From: Sphingomonas yabuuchiae
Lineage (GTDB): Bacteria; Pseudomonadota; Alphaproteobacteria; Sphingomonadales; Sphingomonadaceae
Assembly (NCBI RefSeq): GCF_001477495.1
Contig: NZ_LDTF01000015.1
Span: 33,857-97,856 of the forward strand
DNA: 64,000 nt
Direction of reading: 5' to 3'
The notes beneath the pieces were generated by a model. It saw nothing but the letters and a program-made list of their open reading frames with translations, did no database searches and was not told where the DNA came from. The position numbers and the translations under genes were made by a program. Every line of letters begins with the position of its first letter. Position 1 is the first letter of the stretch. Shown here one piece after another: positions 1 through 9,893 of the stretch.

Positions 1-1
1 C

Positions 2-628
2 CGGGTGCTCGCCCAGACCAAGAGCCAGTTGCCCAAGGGCGCCACGGTCGCGATGCGCGGACAGGTGGAGACGATGAACACCGCCTTCACCGGCCTGATC
101 CTCGGCCTCGCGGGCGCGGTCGTCCTGATCTATCTGCTGATCGTCGTGAACTTCCAGAGCTGGATCGATCCGCTGGTGATCGTCTCGGCCCTGCCCGCCG
201 CGCTCGCCGGGATCGTGTGGATGCTGTTCGCGACGCACACGCCGCTCAGCGTGCCCGCGCTGACCGGGGCCATCATGTGCATGGGCGTGGCGACCGCCAA
301 CAGCGTATTGGTGGTCAGCTTCGCCCGAGAGCGACTGGCGGTGTGCGGCGACGCGATACAGGCCGCGATGGAGGCGGGCGCCACCCGCTTCCGGCCGGTG
401 CTGATGACCGCCCTGTCGATGATGATCGGCATGGCCCCGATGGCGCTGGGCCTGGGCGAAGGCGGCGAGCAGAATGCGCCGCTCGGCCGCGCCGTCATCG
501 GCGGGCTGCTGTGCGCCACGCTCGCCACCCTGGTCTTCGTTCCCGTCGTCTTCGCCATCGCGCACCGCCGCCGGAAGGCGACCGTGCCCTCCCCCCTGAT
601 GCCCATCGGAGAAGCCATCCATGCATGA
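2..628 (+). CDS. RND efflux transporter, C-terminal part (truncated by window edge)
   Basis: This is the last ~208 residues of an AcrB/MexB-type resistance-nodulation-division pump, the inner-membrane proton-driven part of a tripartite exporter. The frame is open to the window start, so the true start lies upstream. It shows the typical C-terminal membrane helices: a hydrophobic stretch around LILGLAGAVVLIYLLIVVNF, then the conserved segment with MCMGVATANSVLVVSFARER and the motif RPVLMTALSMMIGMAPMALG found in the HAE/MMP families. The stop overlaps the next gene by 8 nt (ATGCATGA), so pump, adaptor and outer-membrane factor form one operon. The substrate cannot be told from this part. Confidence 0.9.
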   Translation, partial: RVLAQTKSQLPKGATVAMRGQVETMNTAFTGLILGLAGAVVLIYLLIVVNFQSWIDPLVIVSALPAALAGIVWMLFATHTPLSVPALTGAIMCMGVATANSVLVVSFARERLAVCGDAIQAAMEAGATRFRPVLMTALSMMIGMAPMALGLGEGGEQNAPLGRAVIGGLLCATLATLVFVPVVFAIAHRRRKATVPSPLMPIGEAIHA

Positions 629-1796
629 CGCCGCCCCGGCCCCCGCTGTGTCGGCCGACACGCCCACGCCCAAGGGCCTGAAGATCGCAGGCCTTGCCGC
701 CGCCGTCCTGGCGATCGGCACCGTGAGTGTGGGAACCCTGGCCCGAAGCCATGACGTCGCGGCGGCGGCCAGCTGGTCCACGACCAACGCCATCCCGACC
801 GTCCACCTGATCCCCGTCAAGGGTGGTGCAGCGCGCGACGCGCTCGACCTGCCCGCCACGCTGGAGGCCTGGGAAGCCGCGCGGCTTTTCCCCCGTGTCG
901 GCGGCTATGTGCGCAGCTGGTCGCAGGATATTGGTGCGCATGTCGCGGCCGGACAGGCCTTGGGCGTGATCGATACGCCCGAACTCGACCAGCAGATCGG
1001 CCAGGCGCGCGCCGCGCTGGCCAGTGCCGTCGCGCGCGAGACGCTGGCGCGCAGTACGGCGGCCCGCTGGAGCGACCTGCTGACTACCTCTTCGGTGTCC
1101 AGGCAGGAGGTCGACGAGAAGAACGGCGATCTCGCGGTCAAGGCGGCAGGCGTCGCCGAGGCGCGTGCCGCCCTGTCGCGGCTGGAGACGATGAAGCGCT
1201 ATGCCGTGATACGCGCGCCTTTCGCCGGGGTCGTGACCGCACGCAATGCCGAGGTCGGCGATCTGGTGGGCCCCGGCGCGGCGGCACAGGCGCCGATGTT
1301 CGGCGTGGCCGACACGCACCGCATCCGCGTCTATGTCAACGTGCCGCAATCGCTGTCGGCCACGATCAAGCCGGGCATGACCGCGACGCTGACCGTCCCC
1401 GCCTTTCCGGGCCGCTCATTCACCGCAACGGTCGCGGGCCTGTCGAGCGCGGTCGATCCGCAGTCCGGCGCCTTCCGGGTCCAATTGCTCGCCGACAATC
1501 CCGATGGGCTGTTGAAGCCCGGCGGCTATGCCCAGGCCCGGTTCGCCCTGCCCGGACAGCCGGGCGCGGCGCAGGTGCCGTCCAGCGCGATCCTGTTCGG
1601 TGCCGGCGGACCACAGGTCGCCACGGTCGACCCGCGCGGCCATGTCGTGATGCATCAGGTCCATATCGGGCAGGACAATGGCCCGACCGTGCAAATCCTG
1701 TCGGGCATCAGCCCCGGCGAACGGATCGTCGACAATCCGCCGGACTCGCTGGCGCAGGGCGAGCTGGTCCGGGTGGGGCAGACGCGTCATGGCTAA
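621..1796 (+). CDS. RND efflux periplasmic adaptor (membrane fusion protein)
   Basis: This 391-residue HlyD/AcrA-family adaptor links the RND pump to the outer-membrane factor. One N-terminal hydrophobic segment (about residues 22-42, GLAAAVLAIGTVSVGTLA) is a membrane anchor and there is no lipobox. A biotinyl-lipoyl-like half (PRVGGYVRSWSQDIGAHVAAGQ) is followed by an alpha-hairpin rich in Ala, Arg and Glu (about 120-195), the second lipoyl half (RAPFAGVVTARNAEVGDLV), a beta-barrel and the membrane-proximal domain. It overlaps the pump gene by 8 nt and the next gene by 8 nt, so translation is probably coupled. The order pump-adaptor-outer-membrane factor is less usual than adaptor first. Confidence 0.92.
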   Translation: MHDAAPAPAVSADTPTPKGLKIAGLAAAVLAIGTVSVGTLARSHDVAAAASWSTTNAIPTVHLIPVKGGAARDALDLPATLEAWEAARLFPRVGGYVRSWSQDIGAHVAAGQALGVIDTPELDQQIGQARAALASAVARETLARSTAARWSDLLTTSSVSRQEVDEKNGDLAVKAAGVAEARAALSRLETMKRYAVIRAPFAGVVTARNAEVGDLVGPGAAAQAPMFGVADTHRIRVYVNVPQSLSATIKPGMTATLTVPAFPGRSFTATVAGLSSAVDPQSGAFRVQLLADNPDGLLKPGGYAQARFALPGQPGAAQVPSSAILFGAGGPQVATVDPRGHVVMHQVHIGQDNGPTVQILSGISPGERIVDNPPDSLAQGELVRVGQTRHG

Positions 1797-3225
1797 ACCG
1801 CTCCGCCGCTGCGTCGCAGGCGCGACACTCGCGCTGCTGGGCGGCTGTTCGATGGCCCCCGCCTATCGCCCGCCGATCCTGCCCGCGCCCGTCGCCTATA
1901 AGGAGATGCCGACCGCCGCAGACTCCGTGTGGAAGCCGGTCGACGCCGCGACCACCGCCCTGCCCGGCAACTGGTGGGCAGGCTTCGGCGATCCGCTGCT
2001 CGACCGGCTGGAGGCCCGGATCGATAACGACAATCCCACGCTGGCGGGGGCGCTGGCGCGCTATGACATGGCGAAGGCCACGCTCGCAGGCGCGCGTTCG
2101 GGGCTGTTTCCCCGTGTCGAACTAACGCCCGGCCTTTCGCGCAACCGGCAGTCGGACGAGCGTCCGTTGCGGGGCGGTTCCCAGCCGGATTTCTATACCG
2201 CCGCGACGCTGGGTGGCGACCTGTCCTATGAGGCCGATCTGTGGGGGCGTGTGCGCAATTCGGTCGCCTCCGGCCGCGCACTGGCCGAGGCCAGCCGCGA
2301 CGATCTGGCGGCGGTCAAGCTCGCCCTGCAAGGCCAGCTTGCGGCCGACTTCGTGCGTTTGCGCGGGCAGGACCAGCAGCTTACGCTGCTTGCCCAGACC
2401 ATCGATGCCTTGGCCAGGGCCGATGCGCTGACCCGCAACCGCTTTCGCGGCGGCATCGCGACGGGGATGGATGTCGGTCGGGCCGGTGCGCTGCTCGGTG
2501 AAGCCCGCGCCCAATATGCCGCGTTGCAGGCGGACCGCGCCGTGACCGAACATGCGATCGCCAGCCTGGTCGGCCAGCCCGCCTCGGTCTTCTCCATCCC
2601 GCATCGCGAGACCCCGCTCCATCTGCCGCGCATTCCGGTCGGCGTCCCCTCGGCGCTGCTCGCCCAGCGTCCCGATGTCGCGGCGGCCGAGCGGCGCATG
2701 GCGGCGGCCAATGCGCGGATCGGCGTCGCCAAGGCGGCCTTCTTCCCCCAGATCACGCTGGGCGGCACGGCCGGTTTGCAGGGCACGGCGCTGGCGGGAC
2801 TGGTCGCGGCCCCCAACATCTTTTGGGCGATCGGACCGGGCGCGATCCTGAACCTGTTCGACGGCGGCAAGCGTCGCGCCGATGTCGCCGCCGCGCGGGC
2901 GGACTGGAACGCCGCCGCCGCCGACTATCGAACGCGTGCCCTGGGGGCCTTCCAGGATGTCGAGGACGCCCTCGCTACGCTGCGTCACCTCGACCAGGCC
3001 CAGGCCGCGCAGGATCAGGCGGTACGATCCGCCGCCAGCACCAGTGCCATCGCGCTGGACCGCTATATCAAGGGCGCCGCGACCTATCTGGACGTCGCCA
3101 CCGCCCAGGAAAGCCTGCTCCGCGACCAGCAAAGCGCCCTGTCCCTGCAGACCCGACGCCTGACCGCCACCGTCGCCCTGGCCCGCGCGCTGGGGGGAGG
3201 ATCGTCGTTCGCGCGACCGGCATAG
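1789..3225 (+). CDS. Outer-membrane efflux lipoprotein, NodT/OprM type
   Basis: This 478-residue TolC-like channel completes the tripartite pump. The start at 1789 is preferred over an upstream in-frame ATG at 1678, because it gives a lipoprotein signal (MAKPLRRCVAGATLALLGGC, lipobox LGGC) and an 8-nt overlap with the adaptor gene. The start of the mature protein, SMAPAYRPP, matches the NodT family. Two OEP repeats follow, including GNWWAGFGDPLLDRLE and the second-half signature LLAQRPDVAAAERRMAAANA with ARIGVAKAAFFPQITL. The gene ends 24 nt from a convergent histidine kinase gene. Confidence 0.94.
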   Translation: MAKPLRRCVAGATLALLGGCSMAPAYRPPILPAPVAYKEMPTAADSVWKPVDAATTALPGNWWAGFGDPLLDRLEARIDNDNPTLAGALARYDMAKATLAGARSGLFPRVELTPGLSRNRQSDERPLRGGSQPDFYTAATLGGDLSYEADLWGRVRNSVASGRALAEASRDDLAAVKLALQGQLAADFVRLRGQDQQLTLLAQTIDALARADALTRNRFRGGIATGMDVGRAGALLGEARAQYAALQADRAVTEHAIASLVGQPASVFSIPHRETPLHLPRIPVGVPSALLAQRPDVAAAERRMAAANARIGVAKAAFFPQITLGGTAGLQGTALAGLVAAPNIFWAIGPGAILNLFDGGKRRADVAAARADWNAAAADYRTRALGAFQDVEDALATLRHLDQAQAAQDQAVRSAASTSAIALDRYIKGAATYLDVATAQESLLRDQQSALSLQTRRLTATVALARALGGGSSFARPA

Positions 3226-3249
3226 GCCGCGCGTCGCTCACCTCCCGGT

Positions 3250-5103
3250 TCAGAGGGCGGCGTCGGCCAGGCGCCCCCTCAGGTTCAGGATCAATCCATC
3301 GGGACGGTAATCCGTCGCGGACAATTCCTTGAAATAGGAACGGAGCGATCGTTCGATCAGGACGGAACCGAAGCCTTTGCGCTGCGGCGGAATGACAGGC
3401 GGCCCGCCACGCTCCGACCATTGCACGGACAGCCGTGCGTCGTCGTCCGGTCCCTCCACCCACCAGTGCAGCGTCGCGATGCCCATATCGTTCGACAGGG
3501 CACCATATTTGGCGGCGTTCGTCGCCAGCTCGTGCAGCGCCAGGGCAAAGGCCATGCTGGCTTCCGGTTGCAGGACGATCGGCGGACCGTCGATGATGAT
3601 CCGTTCCCCGATGCCGCCATGCGGGGCCAGCGTGCGTTCCGCCAATTCGCGCAGGTCGGCGGATCGCCACGACTTGCCGGTCAGGATATCCGTCGCGCCG
3701 CCCAGCGCGACGAGGCGTGCCGACAGGGCCTTTCCGGCGGTTTGGGTATCGGGCGAATTGCGCAACGTCTGCTGCGCGATCGACTGGATGACGGTGAGCA
3801 CGTTCTTCAGGCGATGGGCCAGTTCGCCGTTGAGGTACCGCATATCCTCCTCGGCCTGCTTACGCTCGCGAATGTCGCGGGTGACCGTCCCGTATCCGAC
3901 CATTTCGCCGCTCGCATCCGTGATGGGGAAAACCGAATAGAGCATCGGGATCAGCTCGCCGGTTCCGAAATGCCGGAAGAGCACGTCACCCGACCAGCTT
4001 CCCCGCTCGGCCACGGCCGGGAGCGCTTCGTGCATCACGATTTCGAGGGCGTCAGGCAGGAAGAAATCGGCGATCGAGAGCGTGGTATAGTCCACGTCCT
4101 CCAGCCCGACGATGCCGCGGGCGGCGTCGTTCATGTAGAATATGCGCCCGTCGAGATGGGCCATTGCCACGAAATCGGTGCTGTTCTCCACCAGCCGGAC
4201 GAAGCGGTCGCGCTCTTCCTCGCTCTCGCGCAATTCGGTGATGTCGCGCGAGACCGACAGGATACGGTCCCAACGCCCATCGGCGTCGAAAATGGGGCTG
4301 ACCGCAACATGCCACCATTTCCAGTTGCCTTTCATGGTGCTGGCGCGACCGATGAAGCTGGAGGACTGGCCCGCGCGCGCAGCCTCCAGGGCAGCCTTGG
4401 CATCCCGATTGCCGTTACCCGTCCAGAAATCGGGCCACGGACAGCCGACGATGGCATTGAAGTCGCTGACTTCCATCACCCGCTGCCCGCCATCGCTCAT
4501 GAAGGCCAGCCTGCCCTCCAGATCGAGGACCTTGATGCAATCGGTCGAGCTGGCAAGGACGCTGCCGGTGAAGGATTCGCGTTCCCGCAGATTCTCGAAC
4601 GCCATGTCTCGATCGCGCAAGGCGCGAACTCGCTCGGTGGCGTCCGAACAGATGTTCAACAGCCCCGCGATTCGCCCGCTTTCATCGTGAACCGGCGAAT
4701 AGGCGAAATCCCACCAGCTTTGCTCGTCGACGCCGTCCCGGGTCATGGTGACCGGCTGATCGCGGACGGCGACACGCTCGCCGGAAAGGGCGCGGTCGAT
4801 CAACGGGTGGAGGACGTCCCATCGCTCGGGCCATGTCTCGCTGGCGGGCCGCCCCAGGGCGGCAGGATGGCGGTCGCCCAAAATCCGTGTATATTCATCA
4901 TTATAGATCTGGATCCGATCCGCCCCCCAGATCAGACACATCGCCTGACCGGCATGGAGCATGAGGTCGACAGCGGTGCACAGGCTCTGCGGCCAGTCCG
5001 CCATGGCACCGACCGACGAGGCGGCCCAGTCATGGGCGCGCACCCGCTCCGTCATCATCGGGCCATGCTCGGGCGGTCTGCCTTCGTCCTTGCCAAAATC
5101 CAT
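3250..5103 (-). CDS. PAS-domain sensor histidine kinase, HWE family
   Basis: This 617-residue kinase has no clear membrane segment, so it is probably cytoplasmic. Several PAS/PAC modules (about 30-160, 165-285 and 295-415) are followed by the HWE kinase core. H430 in ELAHRLKNVLTVIQSI is the phospho-accepting histidine, with the ATPase motif HELATNAAKYGALS and the WSERGGPPV stretch that gives the family its name. HWE kinases are common in alphaproteobacteria and often feed general-stress or light responses. No response regulator lies beside it, so the partner is elsewhere. The first PAS-like segment (ADRIQIYNDEYTRILGDRHP) resembles those in phytochrome-related HWE kinases, but no chromophore site was identified. 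Confidence 0.9.
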   Translation of the reverse strand: MDFGKDEGRPPEHGPMMTERVRAHDWAASSVGAMADWPQSLCTAVDLMLHAGQAMCLIWGADRIQIYNDEYTRILGDRHPAALGRPASETWPERWDVLHPLIDRALSGERVAVRDQPVTMTRDGVDEQSWWDFAYSPVHDESGRIAGLLNICSDATERVRALRDRDMAFENLRERESFTGSVLASSTDCIKVLDLEGRLAFMSDGGQRVMEVSDFNAIVGCPWPDFWTGNGNRDAKAALEAARAGQSSSFIGRASTMKGNWKWWHVAVSPIFDADGRWDRILSVSRDITELRESEEERDRFVRLVENSTDFVAMAHLDGRIFYMNDAARGIVGLEDVDYTTLSIADFFLPDALEIVMHEALPAVAERGSWSGDVLFRHFGTGELIPMLYSVFPITDASGEMVGYGTVTRDIRERKQAEEDMRYLNGELAHRLKNVLTVIQSIAQQTLRNSPDTQTAGKALSARLVALGGATDILTGKSWRSADLRELAERTLAPHGGIGERIIIDGPPIVLQPEASMAFALALHELATNAAKYGALSNDMGIATLHWWVEGPDDDARLSVQWSERGGPPVIPPQRKGFGSVLIERSLRSYFKELSATDYRPDGLILNLRGRLADAAL

Positions 5104-5267
5104 ATGTCGTCCGCCCCCGGCTGTTGATCAGAAAGCCGTCATGCGCTTGCTGCCACCCTATGGGGGAACGGACTAACCCAACCCAGGCCAGAGATAAAGC
5201 AACCCGACCGACCCGCCAGGCACGCCGATGCCTCCACGGGGGCCCGGGGTCGCTAAAAAGACACCGG

Positions 5268-6743
5268 CTATGCCGGGGAAAGCCAGCCACCCTTGAACCC
5301 GGCCCGTTCCAGCCCGGCGCGGATATAGGGGTTCTTCTGCATCGTCTTCCAGATCAGGCCGCTGCGCCAGTTTTCGATCATGCAGGCGATCGGCCCCTGG
5401 TCGATACCGAGGAAGTCGTCCGCGACCCAGCCGATATAGGGCACCACCTTGCCATGCTGCAGCTTGACGTCGGTCAGGGTCAGCGTCGGGTTGAAGCTGT
5501 CGCGAAAACCGTAGCGGTCGTAGATGGCGGTGCCATAGGTCGAATACATCGCCCGCGCGGCAGGCAGCACGATTTCGGGTGCGAAGGCCACCGAGCCCAG
5601 CGCGGCGGTGGGCGCGATCGTGCCGTCGTCGCGATCGCCGGGACCGCGCGCCGAATAGGAGAAGAACTCACGCTTGCGGCCGTTGATTTCCCGGACGAAA
5701 TCCCCCGGCCCATCGCACGCGGTCAGCCCCCAGACATTCTCGCCATAGCCGCGCCAACCCGCCGGATTGTTGATCGCATAACGGCGCTGCGCATAGGTCG
5801 CGCGGCGGCTATTCTCGAAATAATCGAACCCGCGCCGCTTGGAATAGGTGTCCATCAGCCCGCGAAAGTCGATCCAGACCTGGCTGTACTGATGCCCGAA
5901 CAGCGGCGGGAAGGCGGTGAAGGGATTGTCGTATTTCTCGTCCCAGGACGGGTCGAACTTGGCCGTCCACGCGTCCCAGGTCGTCGGCGGTAGCGCATGG
6001 GTCGGCGAGCCCAGCGCCAGGACGTATAGGATCAGGCTTTCGTTATAGATATTCCAGTCGGAGCCGATGAACCCGCTCTCGGGATGCCAGCCCATCGAGA
6101 CGAACGGCTTGCGCGGCGTGATCCAGTCCCATTCGACCGCGCGATAGAGCTGGTCGGCGAGCCCACGGATTTCCCGCTCGGCGGGATCGGCCTCGTCATC
6201 GAACCAGGTCTGCGCGAACAGGACGCCGCCCAGCAACAGCGCGGTATCGATCGTCGACAGCTCGGTCCTGGCGAAACGATGCCCCTTGGTGACGCCGAGG
6301 AAATGATAGAAGAACCCTTTATAGCCGGTCATCCCCTCCTTGTCCGGCCCTTGCGGGGCGTTCGCGAAGAAGCGCAGCGTGGCCAGCGTGCGCTGCGCGG
6401 CGGCGGCTCGGGTAATCCAGCCGCGCGTCGCCGCGATCGGATAGGTGGTCAGCGCAAAGCCTACCGCCGCGATCGAGGCGAAACTGGGGGTCGGCCAGCG
6501 ATCGGGGGCGAGGCCCGTCACCTGATCGGTGGTGTTCCAGAAATAGCTGACGGTCCGACGCTGGATATCGTCCATCAACGGGTCGCTGGCGCTTGCCGGC
6601 GTAGTGCCGACCCTGGGCAGCTCTCCCGGAAAAGCCAGCAGCGGCGCCCGCTTCGGCGCAAGCGGCCCGGCGGTGCACCCCGCCAGCCACCCCGCCCCGC
6701 CCAGCGCCGTGGCGCGCAGGATATCCCGTCGATCGAACGTCAT
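5268..6743 (-). CDS. Secreted glucoamylase-like glycoside hydrolase (PF10091 / GH144-like)
   Basis: This 491-residue protein has a twin-arginine plus lipobox-like N-terminus (MTFDRRDILRATALGGAG, then WLAGC), so it is probably exported folded and anchored. The body matches the 'glycoamylase' family: DDIQRRTVSYFWNTTD, the block GFIGSDWNIYNESLILYVLA, FGHQYSQVWIDFRG, GENVWGLTACDGPG and an alpha/alpha-toroid-like C-terminus. Members of GH144 in this fold cleave beta-1,2-glucan. The beta-1,2 specificity is inferred from the family and from the nearby GH3 beta-glucosidase. It lies 62 nt downstream of a TonB receptor on the same strand, with a strong hairpin between them. Confidence 0.8.
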   Translation of the reverse strand: MTFDRRDILRATALGGAGWLAGCTAGPLAPKRAPLLAFPGELPRVGTTPASASDPLMDDIQRRTVSYFWNTTDQVTGLAPDRWPTPSFASIAAVGFALTTYPIAATRGWITRAAAAQRTLATLRFFANAPQGPDKEGMTGYKGFFYHFLGVTKGHRFARTELSTIDTALLLGGVLFAQTWFDDEADPAEREIRGLADQLYRAVEWDWITPRKPFVSMGWHPESGFIGSDWNIYNESLILYVLALGSPTHALPPTTWDAWTAKFDPSWDEKYDNPFTAFPPLFGHQYSQVWIDFRGLMDTYSKRRGFDYFENSRRATYAQRRYAINNPAGWRGYGENVWGLTACDGPGDFVREINGRKREFFSYSARGPGDRDDGTIAPTAALGSVAFAPEIVLPAARAMYSTYGTAIYDRYGFRDSFNPTLTLTDVKLQHGKVVPYIGWVADDFLGIDQGPIACMIENWRSGLIWKTMQKNPYIRAGLERAGFKGGWLSPA

Positions 6744-6764
6744 GCGGTTATTCTCGAATCTGTA

Positions 6765-6794
6765 CCGTCACCCCGGCACTGGCCGGGGTGACGG
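6765..6794. repeat. REP-like hairpin (13-bp stem) between receptor and GH144-like gene
   Basis: The arms CCGTCACCCCGGC and GCCGGGGTGACGG pair perfectly around an ACTG loop. There is no T-run after it, so it looks more like a REP element or an mRNA-stabilising hairpin than a simple intrinsic terminator. Related CCGGC-N4-GCCGG hairpins occur near 27.0-27.1 kb and at 60.93 kb. Confidence 0.6.
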
Positions 6795-6805
6795 CGGAGG
6801 ACGCA

Positions 6806-9800
6806 TCAGAAGTTGAAGCCTGCCGACAGCTTTACCGTACGCGGCGGATTGCCGCCGATGCTGTAGGTCGACCTTTCCCGGTAGATGCTTGGCGAGCCCG
6901 GGGTCCGCGTCGTGTCGCTCGGGTCGTTGTTGTAGTCGACGTAATTGCGGTCGTTCATCGCGTTGATGATGTCGACGCGGAAGCGGATGCGCGTTGCGTC
7001 GCTAATGAACTTCAGAGGCACATATTTGGTGAACGCCAGGTCCAGCTGGCGACGGCCCCAGCGATCGCCCAGCCCGAACACTTCCGAGCCGACCAGCGTC
7101 CGCTGATACGGGGTCGCCGTGTCGAGCAATGCACGCTGGAAGGTCGGGCTCTCGATCTGGAACTTCGCCGACATCGTCACGCCCAGCGGCGTGTCGACGC
7201 TGCCCGCCACCACGAAGCGGTGACGCGGCACCACGCCCGAGCGCAGCATCGGGTAATCCGACGCCTTGGGGAAATCGAGCAGGAAGTAGGACGACTGGTC
7301 GTTGTTCGGCCGGTTATCCACCGCCGCGGTGAAGGTATAGGTGGCGTCGATGCTCCACGGCGAGGCCGCCGAATAGGCCTTGGTCAGCTTGGCATAGGCC
7401 GAGTCCGCACGCGTCTCCAGCCCGTTGTCGCCCAGGATGATCGCGCCGTAACCGCTGGGCGCGAAGCTGGTGTTCGGCCCCTGCGGCGCGCCGGTGGTCG
7501 GCGACGGCGCGAAGAAGGACCCGTCGGCGCGACGCGTGCCGAGCAGATAGACGAAGCCGTCCTTGCTGACGATCCGCGTATAGCCGACCTCCAGCTCGAC
7601 CGGATTGAACCGCCCGCGTAGCCCCAGGCTGAACTGATCCGAATAAGGGACCTTCAGGTCGTTGTTGATGAAGCGGAACTCGCGCCCGCCCGGGCTGCCA
7701 TTGCCGATCAGCTGCTGGCGACCCGCCTCGGTCAGGTAGATCGGGTTCCAGGGGATGCAGTTCGGTCCGGGCGTGCACGGATTGATCGTGTCGGCACCCT
7801 GGAACAGGAACTCGCGGCGCTGGAAACGGCCATTCGACAGTTCCTGCTGGAGGAAGTCGAACTGGTTGCGGTCGTACGACCGGCCATAGCCGCCGAACAC
7901 CGCGAACCGGCCCTGCTCGTCCAGGCGATAGGTGAAGCCGACGCGCGGCTGCCATGCGCCCTTGAACGCCTTCCGGTTGCTACCGGTCGAGATATAATCG
8001 CTGATCTTGTAATCGGCGTTGACGAGGTTCGGATAGTTGGCGGGCGACACCGCGTTGACGTTCTCGGCGGAGGTCACATAGTTCAGGAAGGCCGGGGTCC
8101 GCTCATAATCCCAGCGAAGGCCGAGGTTCAGCGTCAACCGGTCGGTCACGTCCCAATCGTCCTGCGCATAGAGGCCGAGCTGGAAGTTCTTGGACCGGAT
8201 GCGCGGATCGCCGAGACTCCCGTTCGCGCCGAATTGCAGGCTGTAGGGAATCTGGTCGTTGAACCCGCTCGCCGAGGGCAAGGTCGTGTCATAGAGATAG
8301 AGCGGATTAATCAGATTCTGCTCCAGCGAGTTGAGCGTCACCCACTTCGCCTTCGCGCCGACCTTGAACGTGTGGTTCTCGACCCCGGTCCAGGTGAAGT
8401 CGTCCTGGACGGTCCAGCCCTTCTGCCCCTTGTCCTGGAAGCCCAGCCCGGCCCCGGTGCGGAACAGGTCGAAGGTCGACACGCTGCTGCCGTTGCGTGT
8501 CGTGGTGCGGAACTGCTGGCCGATGCCGTTCTCGGCGGGCTGCGGCGACCAGGCGACATCCTCATAGGAGACGCGCACGTCGTTGATCCACGAGTCCTCG
8601 CTATGCTGCCAGCGCAGCATGCCGCGCTTCTCGTTCACCTTGCTCAGGGTGCGGGTCGAGAAGGCGGCATTGCCGTTGCCGATCTGCACGCCGGTCTCGT
8701 TGCGATACTTGCCGGTCAGCTCGACCAGATCCTTGTCGGTCGGCTCGAGGTCGATCTTGCCGAAATACAGGTCCTGGCGGAAGCTCGAGTTGAACGACCC
8801 GAAAATGTCGCGATATTGCGCGGGCAGGCTGGACACCGCGACGCCGTTGGTCGGCAGGATGTCGATCGGCACCTGCCGCCGCTTGCCCTCATAGCTGACG
8901 AAGAAATGCGCGACGTCCTTGACGATCGGGCCGCCCAGCGCGACGCCGAACTGCTTGTCCTCCGAGGGGATCTTGGCGATCTTGGCGGGATAGATTTCGG
9001 TCGGGCGACGGTCGCGCAGATTCTGATTGGTGAAGTCGAAAAAGCCCTCGCCATGGAATTCGTTGGTGCCCGACTTGGTGCCCGCGATGATCGCGACCGA
9101 GCTGACCTGGTCCAGTTCGGCCTTATAGTTGGACGACAGCACCTGATACTCACCGATCGCGAGCTGCGGGAACGGGTTGCCGGGCGAGCTGTCCTGGCCG
9201 GTCAGGCCGCCGCGCAGCACATAATCCTTCTGGCTGACGCCATCGATGAAGACGTTGACCGAGTTGGACCCTTGCGCCCCGCCCTGGATGCGCGAGCTGC
9301 CGTCCGAGCTTTCGATAAAGCGCACGCCGGGTGCGAGATCGGCGAAGGCCAGGAAGTTGCGGCTGTTCTGCGGCAGCTGCTCGATCAGGCGCGGCGTGAT
9401 GTTGATGCCGACCTGACCACCCGACAGCGAACGGATGCGGCTACCGGTGACGATGATATCGCCCTGCTGCGCCTCGGCAGGCGGCGGCGCGGTTTCACCG
9501 GCAGTGTTGTCGCCGGGCGCGGGCTGGGCCTGTGCCGGGGCGGTCGTCAGGTCGAGGTCGAGCCCGGCATTCTGCCCGACGCGCAGGGTGAACTGATCAG
9601 AATTGCGCGTGCCCTTCTGAAGGCGGATCTCCAGCCGGTACGCGCCCGCCCGCAGCGAAGGGAAATTATAGCTGCCGTCCGCGCCGGGCACGACCGTGCG
9701 GCGGAAGCCGGTGTCGACTTCGACCAGGGTCACGTCCTGCAGCGGGTTGTCGGGCGCGGTGCGGATCACGCCGCGCAGCGCCGCCTGCCCGGCCTGCGCC

Positions 9801-9889
9801 ATGGCGGGCGCGCTCCAGATCATCGCGGTCCCCAGCCCCGCCAGCATCGTCGCCCCGGCAAGCGCCAGCCTGAAAGCGTTCCGTGTCAT
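6806..9889 (-). CDS. TonB-dependent receptor with carboxypeptidase-regulatory-like N-terminal domain
   Basis: This is a 1027-residue outer-membrane transporter of the Oar/CarbopepD-reg type. The start at 9889 (MTRNAFRLALAGATMLAGLG) gives a signal peptide ending at AMAQA; an in-frame start 36 nt upstream would only add charged residues. A beta-sandwich domain follows (ALRGVIRTAPDNPLQDVTLVE, about 28-125), then a TonB box (DIIVTGSRIR), the plug and a 22-strand barrel ending in KLSAGFNF with terminal Phe. It sits between a LacI regulator and the GH144-like hydrolase, so uptake of an oligosaccharide is the likely role. The substrate itself is inferred only. Confidence 0.9.
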   Translation of the reverse strand: MTRNAFRLALAGATMLAGLGTAMIWSAPAMAQAGQAALRGVIRTAPDNPLQDVTLVEVDTGFRRTVVPGADGSYNFPSLRAGAYRLEIRLQKGTRNSDQFTLRVGQNAGLDLDLTTAPAQAQPAPGDNTAGETAPPPAEAQQGDIIVTGSRIRSLSGGQVGINITPRLIEQLPQNSRNFLAFADLAPGVRFIESSDGSSRIQGGAQGSNSVNVFIDGVSQKDYVLRGGLTGQDSSPGNPFPQLAIGEYQVLSSNYKAELDQVSSVAIIAGTKSGTNEFHGEGFFDFTNQNLRDRRPTEIYPAKIAKIPSEDKQFGVALGGPIVKDVAHFFVSYEGKRRQVPIDILPTNGVAVSSLPAQYRDIFGSFNSSFRQDLYFGKIDLEPTDKDLVELTGKYRNETGVQIGNGNAAFSTRTLSKVNEKRGMLRWQHSEDSWINDVRVSYEDVAWSPQPAENGIGQQFRTTTRNGSSVSTFDLFRTGAGLGFQDKGQKGWTVQDDFTWTGVENHTFKVGAKAKWVTLNSLEQNLINPLYLYDTTLPSASGFNDQIPYSLQFGANGSLGDPRIRSKNFQLGLYAQDDWDVTDRLTLNLGLRWDYERTPAFLNYVTSAENVNAVSPANYPNLVNADYKISDYISTGSNRKAFKGAWQPRVGFTYRLDEQGRFAVFGGYGRSYDRNQFDFLQQELSNGRFQRREFLFQGADTINPCTPGPNCIPWNPIYLTEAGRQQLIGNGSPGGREFRFINNDLKVPYSDQFSLGLRGRFNPVELEVGYTRIVSKDGFVYLLGTRRADGSFFAPSPTTGAPQGPNTSFAPSGYGAIILGDNGLETRADSAYAKLTKAYSAASPWSIDATYTFTAAVDNRPNNDQSSYFLLDFPKASDYPMLRSGVVPRHRFVVAGSVDTPLGVTMSAKFQIESPTFQRALLDTATPYQRTLVGSEVFGLGDRWGRRQLDLAFTKYVPLKFISDATRIRFRVDIINAMNDRNYVDYNNDPSDTTRTPGSPSIYRERSTYSIGGNPPRTVKLSAGFNF

Positions 9890-9893
9890 AAAC

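Noticed and set aside
1678..1788. Upstream ATG of the outer-membrane lipoprotein gene
   Set aside because: It would add 37 Arg-rich residues in front of a clean lipoprotein signal and overlap the adaptor by over 100 nt.
5161..5170. GGAAC word upstream of the HWE kinase as an EcfG promoter
   Set aside because: It points away from the kinase and has no CGTT at the right distance.
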